Positions 13,628 through 24,474 of a stretch of DNA of 64,000 bases are shown here, in pieces (position 1 is the stretch's first letter; each line of letters begins with the position of its first letter). The translations under genes and the position numbers were made by a program. The notes below the pieces were generated by a model, which searched no databases, was not told the DNA's origin, and was given only the letters and a program-made list of their open reading frames with translations. This stretch comes from Chrysomallon squamiferum. Its lineage: Eukaryota; Mollusca; Gastropoda; Neomphalida; Peltospiridae. The DNA is taken from the NCBI GenBank assembly GCA_012295275.1, contig CM022670.1:34032801-34096800 (forward strand), read 5' to 3'.

Positions 13628-15289
13628 TGTATTCATTATTAGATTGAAAGTGCTTTCATTTTGTCAAGTATTGTATGAACTTGTTCATTTGTACCAAAAG
13701 TAAGGTCAGTTAACAATTTTTTTTTTTTTTATCATTATTGCAAGGAGGTCGTTTTGACCGGAAACCGTTCCATCACAAGACTATACGTAATATAATTAAT
13801 TAATCATTAATCATAATAAAAGGCTGAGAATGTATTTCATTAACTGCAACATGTTTATCGACATAAATTAACAAGTGAATCGTTTACGCGATGCGTTAGA
13901 ATTTGCGCACCCGCTTCAAGAATCGTCTTCTTTTCCGAGACTCTGTGACGTTAATGCTATTCCGAATTATTTTCTTGCGTCGTTTATAATCCATCAGATT
14001 ATAGTTAAAATAATCATTTAAACAGAAAAACGCCTTTCTAATTCATGAAATTAATTTCTCACGTAAAATAATACCACATTCGTCGCGTCTCGCTCTATCT
14101 GTAATAACGTAAAAAGCTACTTTTCTTCCAGTTCAGTAAAAGTGTTTTTTATGGCCATGCAAGATACACATTAACCAGTCATTAAACATAAGTTTAAATA
14201 GTTGCCTGTGTTTGAACCTCTGTGTACCGAGTAATTATCAGAAATATTAAACAAGACAACATCAGTGTTATATTTAATAAATTAAATAGGTTACAGGTGT
14301 TACATGTGTTAATGAGATGGCTTGTACATGTGTTATGTTCGCAGTTTGTTATTTAATTTGTGGTTGTGTGCGTGTGTGTGCGTGTGTGCGTGTGCGTGTG
14401 TGTCTGTATATGTGTCTGTAATATAACTTACATTAAGTGGCAACCACAGAGCACAGAAAACGATAGTAATAGCTCCAAGAAACCAGATCATCTCGGTTTC
14501 CATTTCGAGTTTGAACGAAGTATATCTGTAACGAGTTCTGGACGCCACTGAACAAATACTGTTCCGTATCCTCACTCGTCGCATCGAGAGCAAAGTATAG
14601 ATAACAAAACAGTTGGTGACGAAAATAAATACTAAGACAGCAATGTTAAAAATGGAGAAAAAGAAAGCGTAGATCACATCATCTGTACTTTCTCTGTGGT
14701 AATTCAGAAAACACCAAGTGTTAGGAAACTGAATTTCATAACTTCCAAATCCCAAAATCGGGCAAACGCAGAACAATCCTGTAAGCATCCAACACCCGAC
14801 AATGCTAAACTGCGCCATCCGGCGAGTAATATGCTTTACGTAGAAGTACGAAAGCTTTAAAGCGACGAATCTTTCCAGAGTCATCATTCCGACTAAGAGG
14901 GGATGAACAATGCCGAAGAGCACCATCACAAAACCGTGATAAATGCACAAGGCCTCGCCTCCTTGCCAAGTCATGCGGTTGGCATAGGTGACGATAACTA
15001 CGGGTCCTGTACACAGCTGTCCCATGAGATCTGTCCAAGCCAAACCCTCGAGCAGAGTGAACACGACAGTCTGACGAACGTGTCTCCTTGAAGTGTACAG
15101 CACCACCAAAGCCATGACGTTTCCCAGGATACCGACAGAAAGCATGATAATAGGCGTGGGAAAACTAATGGTACGGCCACTGCTAACACATTTGCTGGAA
15201 TTCTGGTTCTCTAATTGACTACAATAATCTTCGAGGTCTAGCTTCACTCTCATTGTGTCGTTGTCGTTGGACAAGTTGCTGTACGCCAT
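12983..15289 (-). CDS. PTGER4-like: Prostaglandin E2 receptor EP4-like GPCR, copy A (two coding exons)
   Basis: Class A prostanoid receptor of the plasma membrane, expected to bind PGE2 and couple to Gs/cAMP if EP4-like. Coding exons are 15289-14432 (286 codons) and 13576-12983 (197 codons plus stop), joined in phase 0, giving 483 residues; human EP4 is about the same length. The start ATG has a strong context (AACCAACATGG). Visible features: N-glycosylation sequons at N5, N10 and N30; TM1 with GN at 56-57; TM2 with D87; TM3 cysteine C115; ERF (139-141) in place of DRY; the ECL2 prostanoid motif QFPNTWCF (187-194), whose C193 should pair with C115; TM6 around 266-285; and TM7 with VRLASINQILDPW, in which R308 corresponds to the carboxylate-binding arginine. 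A ~155-residue Ser/Thr/Lys-rich tail ends in VKRVYF. The family assignment is secure. The EP4 subtype rests on matching TM2-TM3 and TM7 patterns and is less certain. Confidence 0.9.
13577..14431 (-). other. Intron at end of TM6, receptor copy A
   Basis: The donor reads AAT|GTAAGT at 14432/14431 and the acceptor TTTCAG|ATCAAC at 13577/13576. It is phase 0, 855 bp, between LWLPLN and INILVIQ. Vertebrate prostanoid receptor genes share an intron at the end of TM6, so position and family agree. A (GT)n-rich tract (about 14360-14419 on the plus strand) lies just inside the donor, and an (AT)n tract sits where the polypyrimidine tract would be. The intron is 397 bp longer than in copy B; the extra sequence lies around 13700-14200. 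Confidence 0.9.
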
Positions 15290-15335
15290 GTTGGTTGCAG
15301 TCTGGGTGATTATGTGGGAATTCTACAAACAGCAC

Positions 15336-15337
15336 CT
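15336..15337 (-). other. Probable 3' splice acceptor of the exon carrying the start codon, copy A
   Basis: Read on the minus strand, a T-rich stretch ending TTTACCAG precedes GTGCTGTTTG 46 bp upstream of the ATG. The same arrangement is kept in copy B at 26500-26501. This implies a separate 5' non-coding exon upstream (higher coordinates). I cannot place that exon, but the conserved element 16178-16320 is a candidate location. Confidence 0.55.
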
Positions 15338-15489
15338 GGTAAATAAAAACATAAAAAACATTAATGTAACGTAAAGTTCGTTCACAAAAGATAATAATAT
15401 GAAGCAGTAGCATCAGTAAACGAAGATTGTGGTAGGATGATAATGATGATACCAAGAAGGTTGAATGTGAACGTAAATTTTTTCATTTC

Positions 15490-15491
<2 letters not shown>

Positions 15492-15532
<41 letters not shown>
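15492..15532. repeat. (AC)n microsatellite upstream of receptor A
   Basis: Pure AC run within 160 bp of the start-codon exon acceptor. Block B has a short interrupted version at 26660-26697. Confidence 0.9.
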
Positions 15533-15534
<2 letters not shown>

Positions 15535-15944
15535 GTATTTCGAAAATAAGTGTGAATATTAATTTAAATAAAAAAATTATTTTGTTCTGCATTTTAATTC
15601 ATATGTAAATCCGAGATTATGCAAACCATATGTATTATCCATTCACATTAATCTGAACGATCCAACACATTTAAATAGCAAAAAACAGATAATCATATCA
15701 GTAACAATTACAAAGAATTTTATTATCATAAACTGTACGATTACTGTACAGAGAAGAATGCATAACATACATATAATAAACTAAAATTAAAATTTACATG
15801 AATGAAAAAGATCAAATAATCTTTATATTATAGCAACCAAATTATCTGGAATAGGTATACACAAAATCCATTTGTTGAACCAACTATTTATTAATATTTA
15901 TGAATCCGGTTCAAAAATAACACAGCTATTCCCATCGACTTGCA

Positions 15945-16080
15945 TATACATTCATTCATGCATGCATACATTCATATGTATACCTATATCCATACATACA
16001 TACATACATTTGTACATACATACACACATACGTACACGGATACATGCGGACATGCAAACACTCATGCATACCTACCTACC
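15945..16080. repeat. CATA/TACA-rich tract, block A
   Basis: Degenerate tetranucleotide tract corresponding to the longer 27605-27870 tract in block B. Incidental ORFs in it are low-complexity. Confidence 0.85.
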
Positions 16081-16177
16081 TAAGTAGGCCAATAATACAT
16101 ATGCTTACATTTATATGCTGTAATAATCCATTCATCCTTCTGTGAACGGATTCTAACAGAAGATATAAATAACAAGA

Positions 16178-16320
16178 CAGTTTATTACGCAATCCTTTCT
16201 GGAATACCCATTAAAATAAAAAGATAAGCAGGCACATTAACAAAACGACAGTGTACATGTTGAAGATATTACGATAAAAATGCGGATGTAAAGACTGCAC
16301 GCGAAACCCTATATTAATCA
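16178..16320. promoter_or_regulatory. Candidate upstream control element or 5' exon, copy A
   Basis: A 143-bp ungapped match to 27948-28090 with only 3 differences (about 98%), clearly above the ~85% seen in the receptor coding stretches I compared. It lies about 0.84 kb upstream of the probable acceptor of the start-codon exon, on the correct side for a promoter or first exon. I see no convincing TATA box and cannot define a transcription start. The functional call is inference. Confidence 0.4.
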
Positions 16321-16369
16321 GAAATAAACTTTCAGTCTACAATTAACATAATTATGGAGCCATCGTTAT

Positions 16370-16424
16370 AAAATCAAATCAAATCAAATCAAATCAAATT
16401 AAATCAAATCAAATAAATAAATAA
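16370..16424. repeat. (AAATC)n pentanucleotide array
   Basis: About nine AAATC units, decaying into AAATA units, directly abutting the left end of the Tigger remnant. Confidence 0.9.
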
Positions 16425-17532
16425 AGTGGAACCTCGGGTTACGAACTTGATTCGTTCCAGAAGCGTTGAAATAATGTAAATGTAATCAATCCGTTTCAGC
16501 TCCCAGAATAGTTTTATTTTCATTGTTTTCACGGCTTGGTACACGAAATAAACACAGAATTTTGTTCAAATGACCATATAGATAGAAAAAACGTTAAATT
16601 AAATACTGAGATTACTGTACGTGTGTAGGCTTCCTCTCCGTCAAAGCTATAAAATTTCACCTTAAACGTTTCCGCTTCTTTCTCGTTGGAACTTGAAGCT
16701 TCCCCATCTCTAACAACACTGTTTTTAAACTTCTCAAACCAACCTCTACTGCTTTAAACTCATCACTTTTAGCAGAAGTACTAGACGATTTTGACAACAA
16801 ATCACTGTGCATAAGGTTAACCTTTTCGCATATTATTGCTCAACTAACGCTATCTCCTGCAATTAGCTTTTCATTGATCCAAATTAAGAGAAGCTTTTCA
16901 ACTTCATCTAAAAGTTTGGACCTTTACCTCGTTAGTTTAATCACATATTTGGCCAAGTTAGCTGTCTTGATTACCTCTTTTTTCTTTGAGGATGGTGCAA
17001 ATCGTCGATTTCGCCATACTGTAATCCCAAGCGATGTCAGACACACAAACGCCAATCTCATGTTTTGCAATTATTTCTTTCTTAAACTCTAGTGGATACA
17101 TTTATACTTTCCACCAGCATTATCGCTTTCACTTTTTCTTTTCTTGGGCGCCATATTGGATAGGGTATAATAAAAAAACATACACATAAAAGCAGCAACA
17201 CTTTAGAAAATGCGCGCGCACAATCTCAGTGCAAACACTATTAAGCTGCAACTGCGTATCGAAGACAAAAAGTCCTAATTCATGATATGTATATTTGCTA
17301 TAAGGCATGCCTATAATCCTTACTTTGACTTCGGTTTTGACGTAAGCATCTATTCTTATCTTTCCTAGGTGATGACGTCAAAACTGACGTCAAAAGAAAG
17401 CTTGTCGTGGCGCGTCGCTGTAGTTCGTAACTAGAGACATTATTCGTAAACCGAGACAAAAATTGTCCAAGATCACGGTTCATAATCCGATTTATTCGTG
17501 CTTCGAGGCGTTCGTAACCCGAAGTTCCTCCG
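16425..17532 (-). mobile_element. Tigger/pogo-family DNA transposon remnant, block A
   Basis: Terminal inverted repeats AGTGGAACCTCGGGTTACGA (left) and CGTAACCCGAAGTTCC (right), followed by TA. The leading C is lost or mutated at the left end. On the minus strand a decayed transposase start is readable from ATG at 17154. The element is 1108 bp, too short for the catalytic DDE domain. It lies inside block A and is absent at the matching place in block B, so it inserted after duplication or was lost from B. Confidence 0.85.
16640..17154 (-). pseudogene. Tigger-like transposase N-terminal remnant (broken)
   Basis: Starts MAPKKRKSESD, then across frameshifts shows EIIAKHEIGVCVSDIAWDY (pogo/Psq-type helix-turn-helix) and LLDEVEKLLLIWINEK...GDSVS (CENP-B-type DNA-binding domain). 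Stops and frameshifts interrupt it and no DDE catalytic region follows, so it cannot encode active transposase. Confidence 0.75.
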
Positions 17533-17704
17533 TATAAAACAAAGTGTTTTTTTTTTTTTTTCTGTGTGTCTCGAAAAAAAAAAAAAAAAAAAAAAAAAAA
17601 TCGTCTTTAACAGTAATGATAATAAAGCACACCTCCGGAAACAAATAAAAAAGAAATCTTCATGAAAGCAAAGGGTTAAGAGTTATTTATATTACATTAT
17701 ATAA

Positions 17705-17769
17705 AATAATTCTTACAAATGCTCTAACAAAAGTTATGTAATACTAACTCGAAAACGAATATATATAAA

Positions 17770-17804
<35 letters not shown>

Positions 17805-17863
17805 ATACATATAATAAATAATGAAGTTCTGAATACTTTCGATTTAAACCTTAACTAAATGTT

Positions 17864-17961
<98 letters not shown>

Positions 17962-18830
17962 TACAAAGACAAATATTTTAATTTTTAATATAAGTATATA
18001 CTTAATATATCATTTTACCTGTACAGTAGGTAATGGATTTTTCTTAGTTGTTTAAGCTTAATGCTTTATGTTTAACTACAAAGGAAATGTGATAACATTA
18101 TCCATTTGACAGTTTAATTAGGAAACAAAACAAATTTATATTTTTACAAATACACCATCAGATCTTTTAATTTAGTTATACAGTGGAACCTCGTGTTACG
18201 AACGCCTCGAAGTACGAATAAATCGGATTACGAACCGTGATCTTGGGCAATTTTTGTCTCGGTTTACGAATAATGTCCCTAGTTACGAACTACAGCGACA
18301 CGCCACGACAAGCTTTCTTTTGACGTCGGTTTTGACGTCAGCATCTAGTAAAGATAAGAATAGATACTTACGTCAAAGCCGAGGTCAAAGTAAGGATTAT
18401 AGGCATGAATATCTCATGAATTAGGGTTTTTAGTTTTCAGTACGCAGTTGCAGCTCAATAGCTTTTGTATTGAGATTGTGCGATTCCATTTTTTAAAGTG
18501 TTGCTGCTTTTATGTGTATATTTTTTATTTTACCCTACCCAATATGGCACCAAAGAAACCAAAAAGTGAAAGCGATAGTGCTGGTGGAAAGTATAAAAGT
18601 ATCACAGTACAGGTTAAGAAAAAAAATAATTGCAAAACATGAGAGTGGCGTTCGTGTGTCTGACATCGCTTCGGTTTACGAACCGAGTTCTGGGACGAAT
18701 TAATTTCGTAACCGGAAGTTCCACTGTATATAATGTAAAATGTCAACTATACTAAACGCATGACACATATGTTCTATGTAAATAGGTTATTGAAAGGGTA
18801 TCTTCTATGATGGAAACAACACCTTCGAGG
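17705..18830 (+). repeat. (GA)n-linked interspersed repeat, copy 2 (interrupted)
   Basis: Matches copy 1 from TTCTTACAAATGCTCTAACA through an (ATCT)n tract (about 17776-17802) and (GA)n (17870-17958) and the unique core. It is then split by the Tigger element at 18181-18726 and resumes at TATATAATGTAAAATGTCAA. The uninterrupted copy 1 supplies the empty-site sequence. Confidence 0.85.
18181..18726 (+). mobile_element. 546-bp Tigger-family non-autonomous element with TA target duplication
   Basis: Begins CAGTGGAACCTCGTGTTACG and ends with the inverted counterpart GTTCCACTG, flanked by TA on both sides. Its subterminal ~150 bp match the transposase-start end of the 16425-17532 element, in the opposite orientation. 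An internal ATG at 18544 begins MAPKKPKSESDSAGGKYK and runs, after a frameshift, into IIAKHESGVRVSDIAS, the start of a transposase helix-turn-helix. Almost all of the transposase is deleted. Confidence 0.9.
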
Positions 18831-19251
18831 ATATACAAGGACATTATCATACGGTAATCATTCAATCGTGACGGACTGCAACAACAATCAATGATGTATG
18901 TCTTCTCTTGCTGTTGACTATCTAACAGAACCGGCTCTCACTACAAATATATATCAACATCTGAGATTATTGCTCTGACGATTTCTCAAGTCCTTTTGTT
19001 TGGAAGAAATTAACATGATTATTAATGACGGAAAAGAACAATCAATTATGTATTATTAATAAAAGAACGTGATTTTATTTTACGCTTAATCTGAAAACAA
19101 GTCCAACCATATTTTTCGAATCGGAAAAGCAAAACGTCTATGTAAATATTTCCTGGGTGTTTTTGTTGGTGTTTGGTTCTGTAGATCCGTAAAGAAATGC
19201 ATTTGCGTGAAATAAAAATAGAATCGTGATTTTTAGTCAGGCTAAACAAAA

Positions 19252-19309
19252 TACTACTACTACTACTACTACTAATAATAAAAAAAAAAAAAAAAACAAA
19301 ACAATAATA

Positions 19310-19367
<58 letters not shown>

Positions 19368-19450
19368 TAACAACAACATCAACAACAACAACAACAATTA
19401 TAATTATAATAATAATAATAATAATGCTAATGCTAATAATAATAATACTA
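19252..19450. repeat. (ACT)n-(AAT)n compound microsatellite, block B
   Basis: ACT run, poly-A, long AAT run, then AAC and AAT segments; all derived ORFs are homopolymeric. Confidence 0.9.
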
Positions 19451-20305
19451 TTGCAAATTTGAAACACTGAATCAGTGATGCTAATAACCCCACCCTATTT
19501 GTGTATTTGTTTTTGTTTGTTTATGTTGGTGTGCGGATGTGAGCGTGTTTGTGCGTGTGTGTGTGTTAAATAAAAATTCAATAAATTTAAAAATAAAAAA
19601 TATAAATATCGGTTGGATAAATAAAATAGAATGTCATTATTTAAACAAATGCCGGTTCCATTGTTTGTATATTTAGAAAACACACACTAGGTTTGTATTT
19701 TAATATTAGTAGTAATTATTCAACCTAACATTAAATCCTGACATACAAATCTTGCACCTTTATATAAACATTTATACACAAATTAACAAATATTTATCCA
19801 GCATAGAAATTTTATTAAAACTGCATTTAATTAGTTTTTAAATAATTATTTTTATTTAATGTATTTTCAGTATGTTTGCTTAACGAACAGTCCATGGAAT
19901 TTTGTAGCAAAGGTTCATCTGATAAAGGTGGCTGAATCAAAGTTTTCATTTAAGTGTTTTAGCGTCTAAAAATCTCCTAGATTTTCTAGTCATTCATTCA
20001 ATAAGTAATTCATACATGATGTGCTAACCGTTATTTATAAGATTAGGTAACAAGGACTGATTTATTGACAAAGTTCTGCTGGAAACAATGCACTGATCAA
20101 TGATTTATCTGGAGTAAAGTACAGTACTTTAATATTAATGGAGAATTACACAGTTTAAGCAAAAAAAATTCTCGGAACGATAATGATATTTTTCTCAATA
20201 TAACTGTTTAGGGACAATTAAAATTAATATTCTTTTAAAATTTCAAAATGCTAAAAGCAGATAAATATTAATTGCTAAAACAATGTTAAACTGAAGGCTT
20301 TTTAA

Positions 20306-20307
<2 letters not shown>

Positions 20308-20359
<52 letters not shown>

Positions 20360-20435
20360 TAATTTATTTTATTATTATCATCATCATCTCATCATCATCA
20401 TAATCAGCAATATTATTATTATTATTATTATTATA
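20308..20435. repeat. (ATT)n microsatellite, block B
   Basis: ATT run with internal ATC segment, just left of the 29-bp array. The block A counterpart near 9570-9600 is short. Confidence 0.9.
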
Positions 20436-20543
20436 CGAGATAAAATCGTGTGATGTTCCTTATTTATGTTACGAAATCTTCAGGGTTCCCTGCCTATTTC
20501 TGAGACTTCGATCTCAGGATAATTCACACTTGGATCAACGACA

Positions 20544-20995
20544 GAGGGCGCTTAACACTTAGACCTATGAAAGAGGGCGCACAAGACGTTGATCTATGAA
20601 AGAGGGCGCTCAAGACATAGATCTGTGAAAGAGGGCGCTTAACACGTAGACCTATGAAAGAGGGCGCTCAACACGTAGACCTATGAAAGAGGGCGCTTAA
20701 CACGTAGACCTATGAAAGAGGGCGCACAAGACGTTGATCTATGAAAGAGGGCGCTCAACACGTAGACCTATGAAAGAGGGCGCTTAACACGTAGACCTAT
20801 GAAAGAGGGCGCTTAACACGTAGACCTATGAAAGAGGGCGCTCAACACGTAGATCTATGAAAGAGGGCGCACAAGACGTTGATCTATGAAAGAGGGCGCT
20901 CAACACGTAGACCTATGACAGAGGGCGCTTAACACGTAGACCTATGAAAGAGGGCGCTCAACACGTAGACCTATGAAAGAGGGCGCTCAAGACGT
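20544..20995 (+). repeat. 29-bp minisatellite, block B (16 units)
   Basis: GAGGGCGC starts at 20544 and repeats every 29 bp to 20979, giving 16 units, exactly twice the count in block A. A variant ACAAGACGTTGATC unit recurs at irregular intervals, suggesting expansion of multi-unit segments. The array lies between the two receptor genes. Confidence 0.95.
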
Positions 20996-22052
20996 TTCCA
21001 TTTAACTTTTGTTACTGATGTTCCTGCCCCTTTATAATTAAACTCATTTCATCTTGTAAGCTATGACCAAATTAATAATGGTACTCTGCCATTTCTAAAA
21101 TCCAGATTCCGCTTTCTGTAATATTTATTATTCCGATGAATACATAGTTAATATAGGCCAATTTTGATGGCTGTTGAACAAAATCCTATTATTACGGTAA
21201 TTATTCGATTGAGTTACGTACTTTTCGTGTAAATCGAGAATATAAATGCATTTGAAACCAACAACCTTTAATTTTATTATTATTATTATTTTTATTTTTT
21301 TTCAGTTTTCAGTGACATGACTTCCGCATTGGCATGAAAAACAAAACTCTATCGATCTGTAAAGCTAATAACGATTTTAATAAGTGAATGAATGAATGAT
21401 ACATCCACAGAGTTCAGTATCAACATTATCACACTATTTTTGAAATGAGAGATGAAACCCGCACCAGAACTCTTTAGCAATTTACAGCAAAGGATTTGTT
21501 AACAATAAGAAACCTCATTGACAGGAAAGCAAGAATCACGGCCTTTGATAAACTAGCTTTGTAAAAGCCAAAATTAAACACCTTTGGAATCTTATCATCA
21601 TTTGTAAATCTAAAATAAAAATGAGGGTATTGTAGCAATAATAAAAATTAATTAATTAATTAATTAAAATAAAAACGACTGCAATAAGGTGAGGTAGATA
21701 TCAATACTTTGGTAAAGGCTTATTCACAACAGTAAATTCATTTGCGCTATTCCAGGGAGATAACTTTTTCGTTCTTCCAGTATCATGTTATACAGAAGTA
21801 ATCTCCGAAACAAAAAACACATTCCCGTCCTCCTCCAAAAAACCCCAAAACAAAAACAAATGAACAACAACACTAATAATAATAATAAACATACACAAAA
21901 AAAACAACAACAACAACTAAAAGACAACAATGTTAATTTATTTTATTTAGTAATAAGAAATGTGGATGTGTGTAGATCTCAAATAAACTTTAGTTGTAAT
22001 TTATATAACACTGTTAGTGTTAGGCAAAAGCTGACTGCTACTGCTGCTGACA

Positions 22053-22083
<31 letters not shown>

Positions 22084-22085
22084 TG

Positions 22086-22133
<48 letters not shown>

Positions 22134-22163
22134 GTAATAATAATAATGACAATAATAATAAAT
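22053..22163. repeat. (AAT)n microsatellite, block B
   Basis: Long AAT run with GAT, AGT and GAC interruptions, 54 bp before the 128-bp identical segment. Confidence 0.9.
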
Positions 22164-22216
22164 GATGCAGAACTATATAATTATCACAGTCAGTTTTGAT
22201 ACAAAATATAATACAT

Positions 22217-22344
22217 CATACACAAAGAATATATTTTACAGGCTTAATTTGAAAAATACAAATAACATTACATATCAAAATTAAATTCTATTCACAGGTA
22301 AATGAACACATACACGTATTACTGTTGTATATACAAATAATGGT
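22217..22344. other. 128-bp non-coding segment identical between blocks (copy B)
   Basis: Identical partner of 11301-11428, about 2.1 kb downstream of the copy B stop codon. Sequence on both sides of the segment diverges by substitutions and indels. Confidence 0.7.
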
Positions 22345-23699
22345 GTGTTTTTTTTAGACACAATTTTTGTGAGAAATATATAAGACAGGTAATGTGTGTA
22401 AAAATTAGTAATATAATTTATAAAACAATTGGATGAGTTAAAAAAAATTAATAGAAGAATAAAACAACATGATATTAAAAGATATTTTGAAAATATATAC
22501 CAGTTAAAAGATAAGATTTAGAAAAAAAAAAGATAAAATATTATAACTCTGCCTATTTTGTTTGTTTCAGAAATGTATCATTGGAAAGAAAAGAAAAGTT
22601 TTCTTCTGGTTAGTACATAATTATGTACATTGTTCATTGTAAAATTTTTTTTAAATCATATGATAAAAAGTTTAAAGTAAGAAGAATTATGTTTATTCCA
22701 CCAAGTAAGATATTAGACTGTGGGTCAAACATGTACATGTTAAATTTCTTTTTAGCAATACTGACAATAAAAACATTACTGGAGTGGGGCTGTATTAAGT
22801 AAAGTGATTAAATCTTCAAAGATGTTTTCTTCTTTGACCCAAGGAAAGAAAACAGGAATGAATTCTGATGTGAAACTCTGATAATTAACTTAGGCAAGGA
22901 GATACATATCACCAATGCAGAGAAAATGTAATAACTTAAAACAATTGACACTTAAGACACACGTAAATACACCTGTCACTATGACAAGACTTTGCAAATC
23001 TCTGATCTTCTATGTCAGAGAAAAAAAAAATTTTTTATCTGATGTGGTTAACTGATGACACTTTGAAGTCAGGTGATTGACAAAGATTATGTAACTGAGA
23101 CTATGAAATGATAAATGATATTTAAAAAGTTTTGAGTTCAGTATATAGAAGGTAACACAACCTGATGAAGGCAACAATCAGCTTAGCGTTTCCAACAAAC
23201 ATTAGCTTATAAAGAAATATTGATCCATGCATAAATGAATGAAAATTAAGAAATTATATTTCTGACAGACATACATATTTGGATTCTGTTTCATTTACCA
23301 AAATGTTTTTTTTTTTAATTGAAATAGGTTTTTAATATATATATATAAAAAAAAACTTTTGATGAAAATGTTCATAATAACTTATTATAATTTGTAATGA
23401 AAATTTAAGGTGCAAAAGTATGAAAATTTGTTATGTTCTGTTTTCACTAGCTGAGATGAAAACTGAAAAAAAAGTACAAACATTTCAACATTTTCATGTG
23501 GCACTTTCAAATTTAGATTTACCTGAAATACATTTTATATTTAAGTATTCAAGCTGATTACTGGCTCTCAGAAACAACACTAGTACATTTCAATGTTAAC
23601 TGGAAGTCACTACAGGACTACTAAATGCCTGGCATTAACAATGATAAAATAATACATTCTCTCTCATGGGATTTGATCCCCAAAACCCTGAAATCTCAC

Positions 23700-24215
23700 T
23701 GGAAAGGCAGATTTCTAATCTTCTATGTCAGAATAAAAGAAACAAATATTTTTTTTGTGTGATGTCATTAGCTGATGTCACATGGAAGTCATGTGATTGA
23801 CTAAAATCTGATAGTGATAACATTAAATGATAAATATTAATTAAAGACTGTATTAATAACTGATTTGTGACAGGCAGATTATCTAATTTTATGTGTGTCA
23901 GAGTTAAAAGATTTCAGTTTTACTCTTAAAGGAAGAGTAAATATCTGACTTTATGTGTCAGAGTGAAAAACTTTGATATGTGTGATGTCATCAGTTGAGA
24001 TCACATGGAAGTCATGTGACACACAAAAATTATGCAGTCTACCTGATAACATGAAATGATAAATAATAGATAATTAAAATTTTAACGATGAGAAACATGA
24101 GACAGATTGTCACTGATTTGATCCACAAACTCTGAAATATCACATCCACAGGGAGTCATATGATTCACAAAAATTACAAAACTACATGAAATGATCATTA
24201 AAAGCTTATAGTTCA
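23700..24215. repeat. Degenerate ~240-bp repeat with E-box dyads, downstream of receptor B
   Basis: Collinear with 12240-12750. Dyads are kept at 23777-23796 and 24001-24020. A further, more degraded unit lies at about 22996-23120, separated from the rest by roughly 600 bp that I could not match in block A. Confidence 0.7.
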
Positions 24216-24474
24216 TCACTGATAAGGAATGTGATATAAGACTACTGCGGTAAAGGAAAATGAAAGAGCAATTAACTACGTCTCACTGACTTCACTCTTA
24301 TTTCAATTAACTTATTGTCTCCACCTTCTATGTTTGCTGGAAGGCTGTGCAGTCTTTGCAGTTTTCTGTTTTTCAAATTGTCATTTGATTCTGTTGATGT
24401 TCTTCTCACTAAATTTCCACTTGTAAAAACTTCATTAAAACTAACAGGACTCTGCTGTCTCTGTTTTTCTGGTT

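Larger units (their letters stand above)
8223..17695. repeat. Tandem segmental duplication, block A
   Basis: Collinear, same-orientation homology to 18840-28575 can be followed by eye. Anchors: 8223/18840 (start), 9001/19735, minisatellites 9668/20544, 11301/22217, E-box repeats 12279/23777, receptor exons, 16178/27948, and 17600-17695/28478-28575 (end). Divergence is uneven. Copy-specific material includes the Tigger element at 16425-17532 in A, and extra sequence at about 22996-23700 and 27150-27350 in B. Confidence 0.88.

Noticed and set aside
15219-15455. 78-codon minus-strand frame upstream of receptor A
   Set aside because: Out of frame with the receptor and crosses the probable splice acceptor; a shadow of the 5' UTR and first codons.
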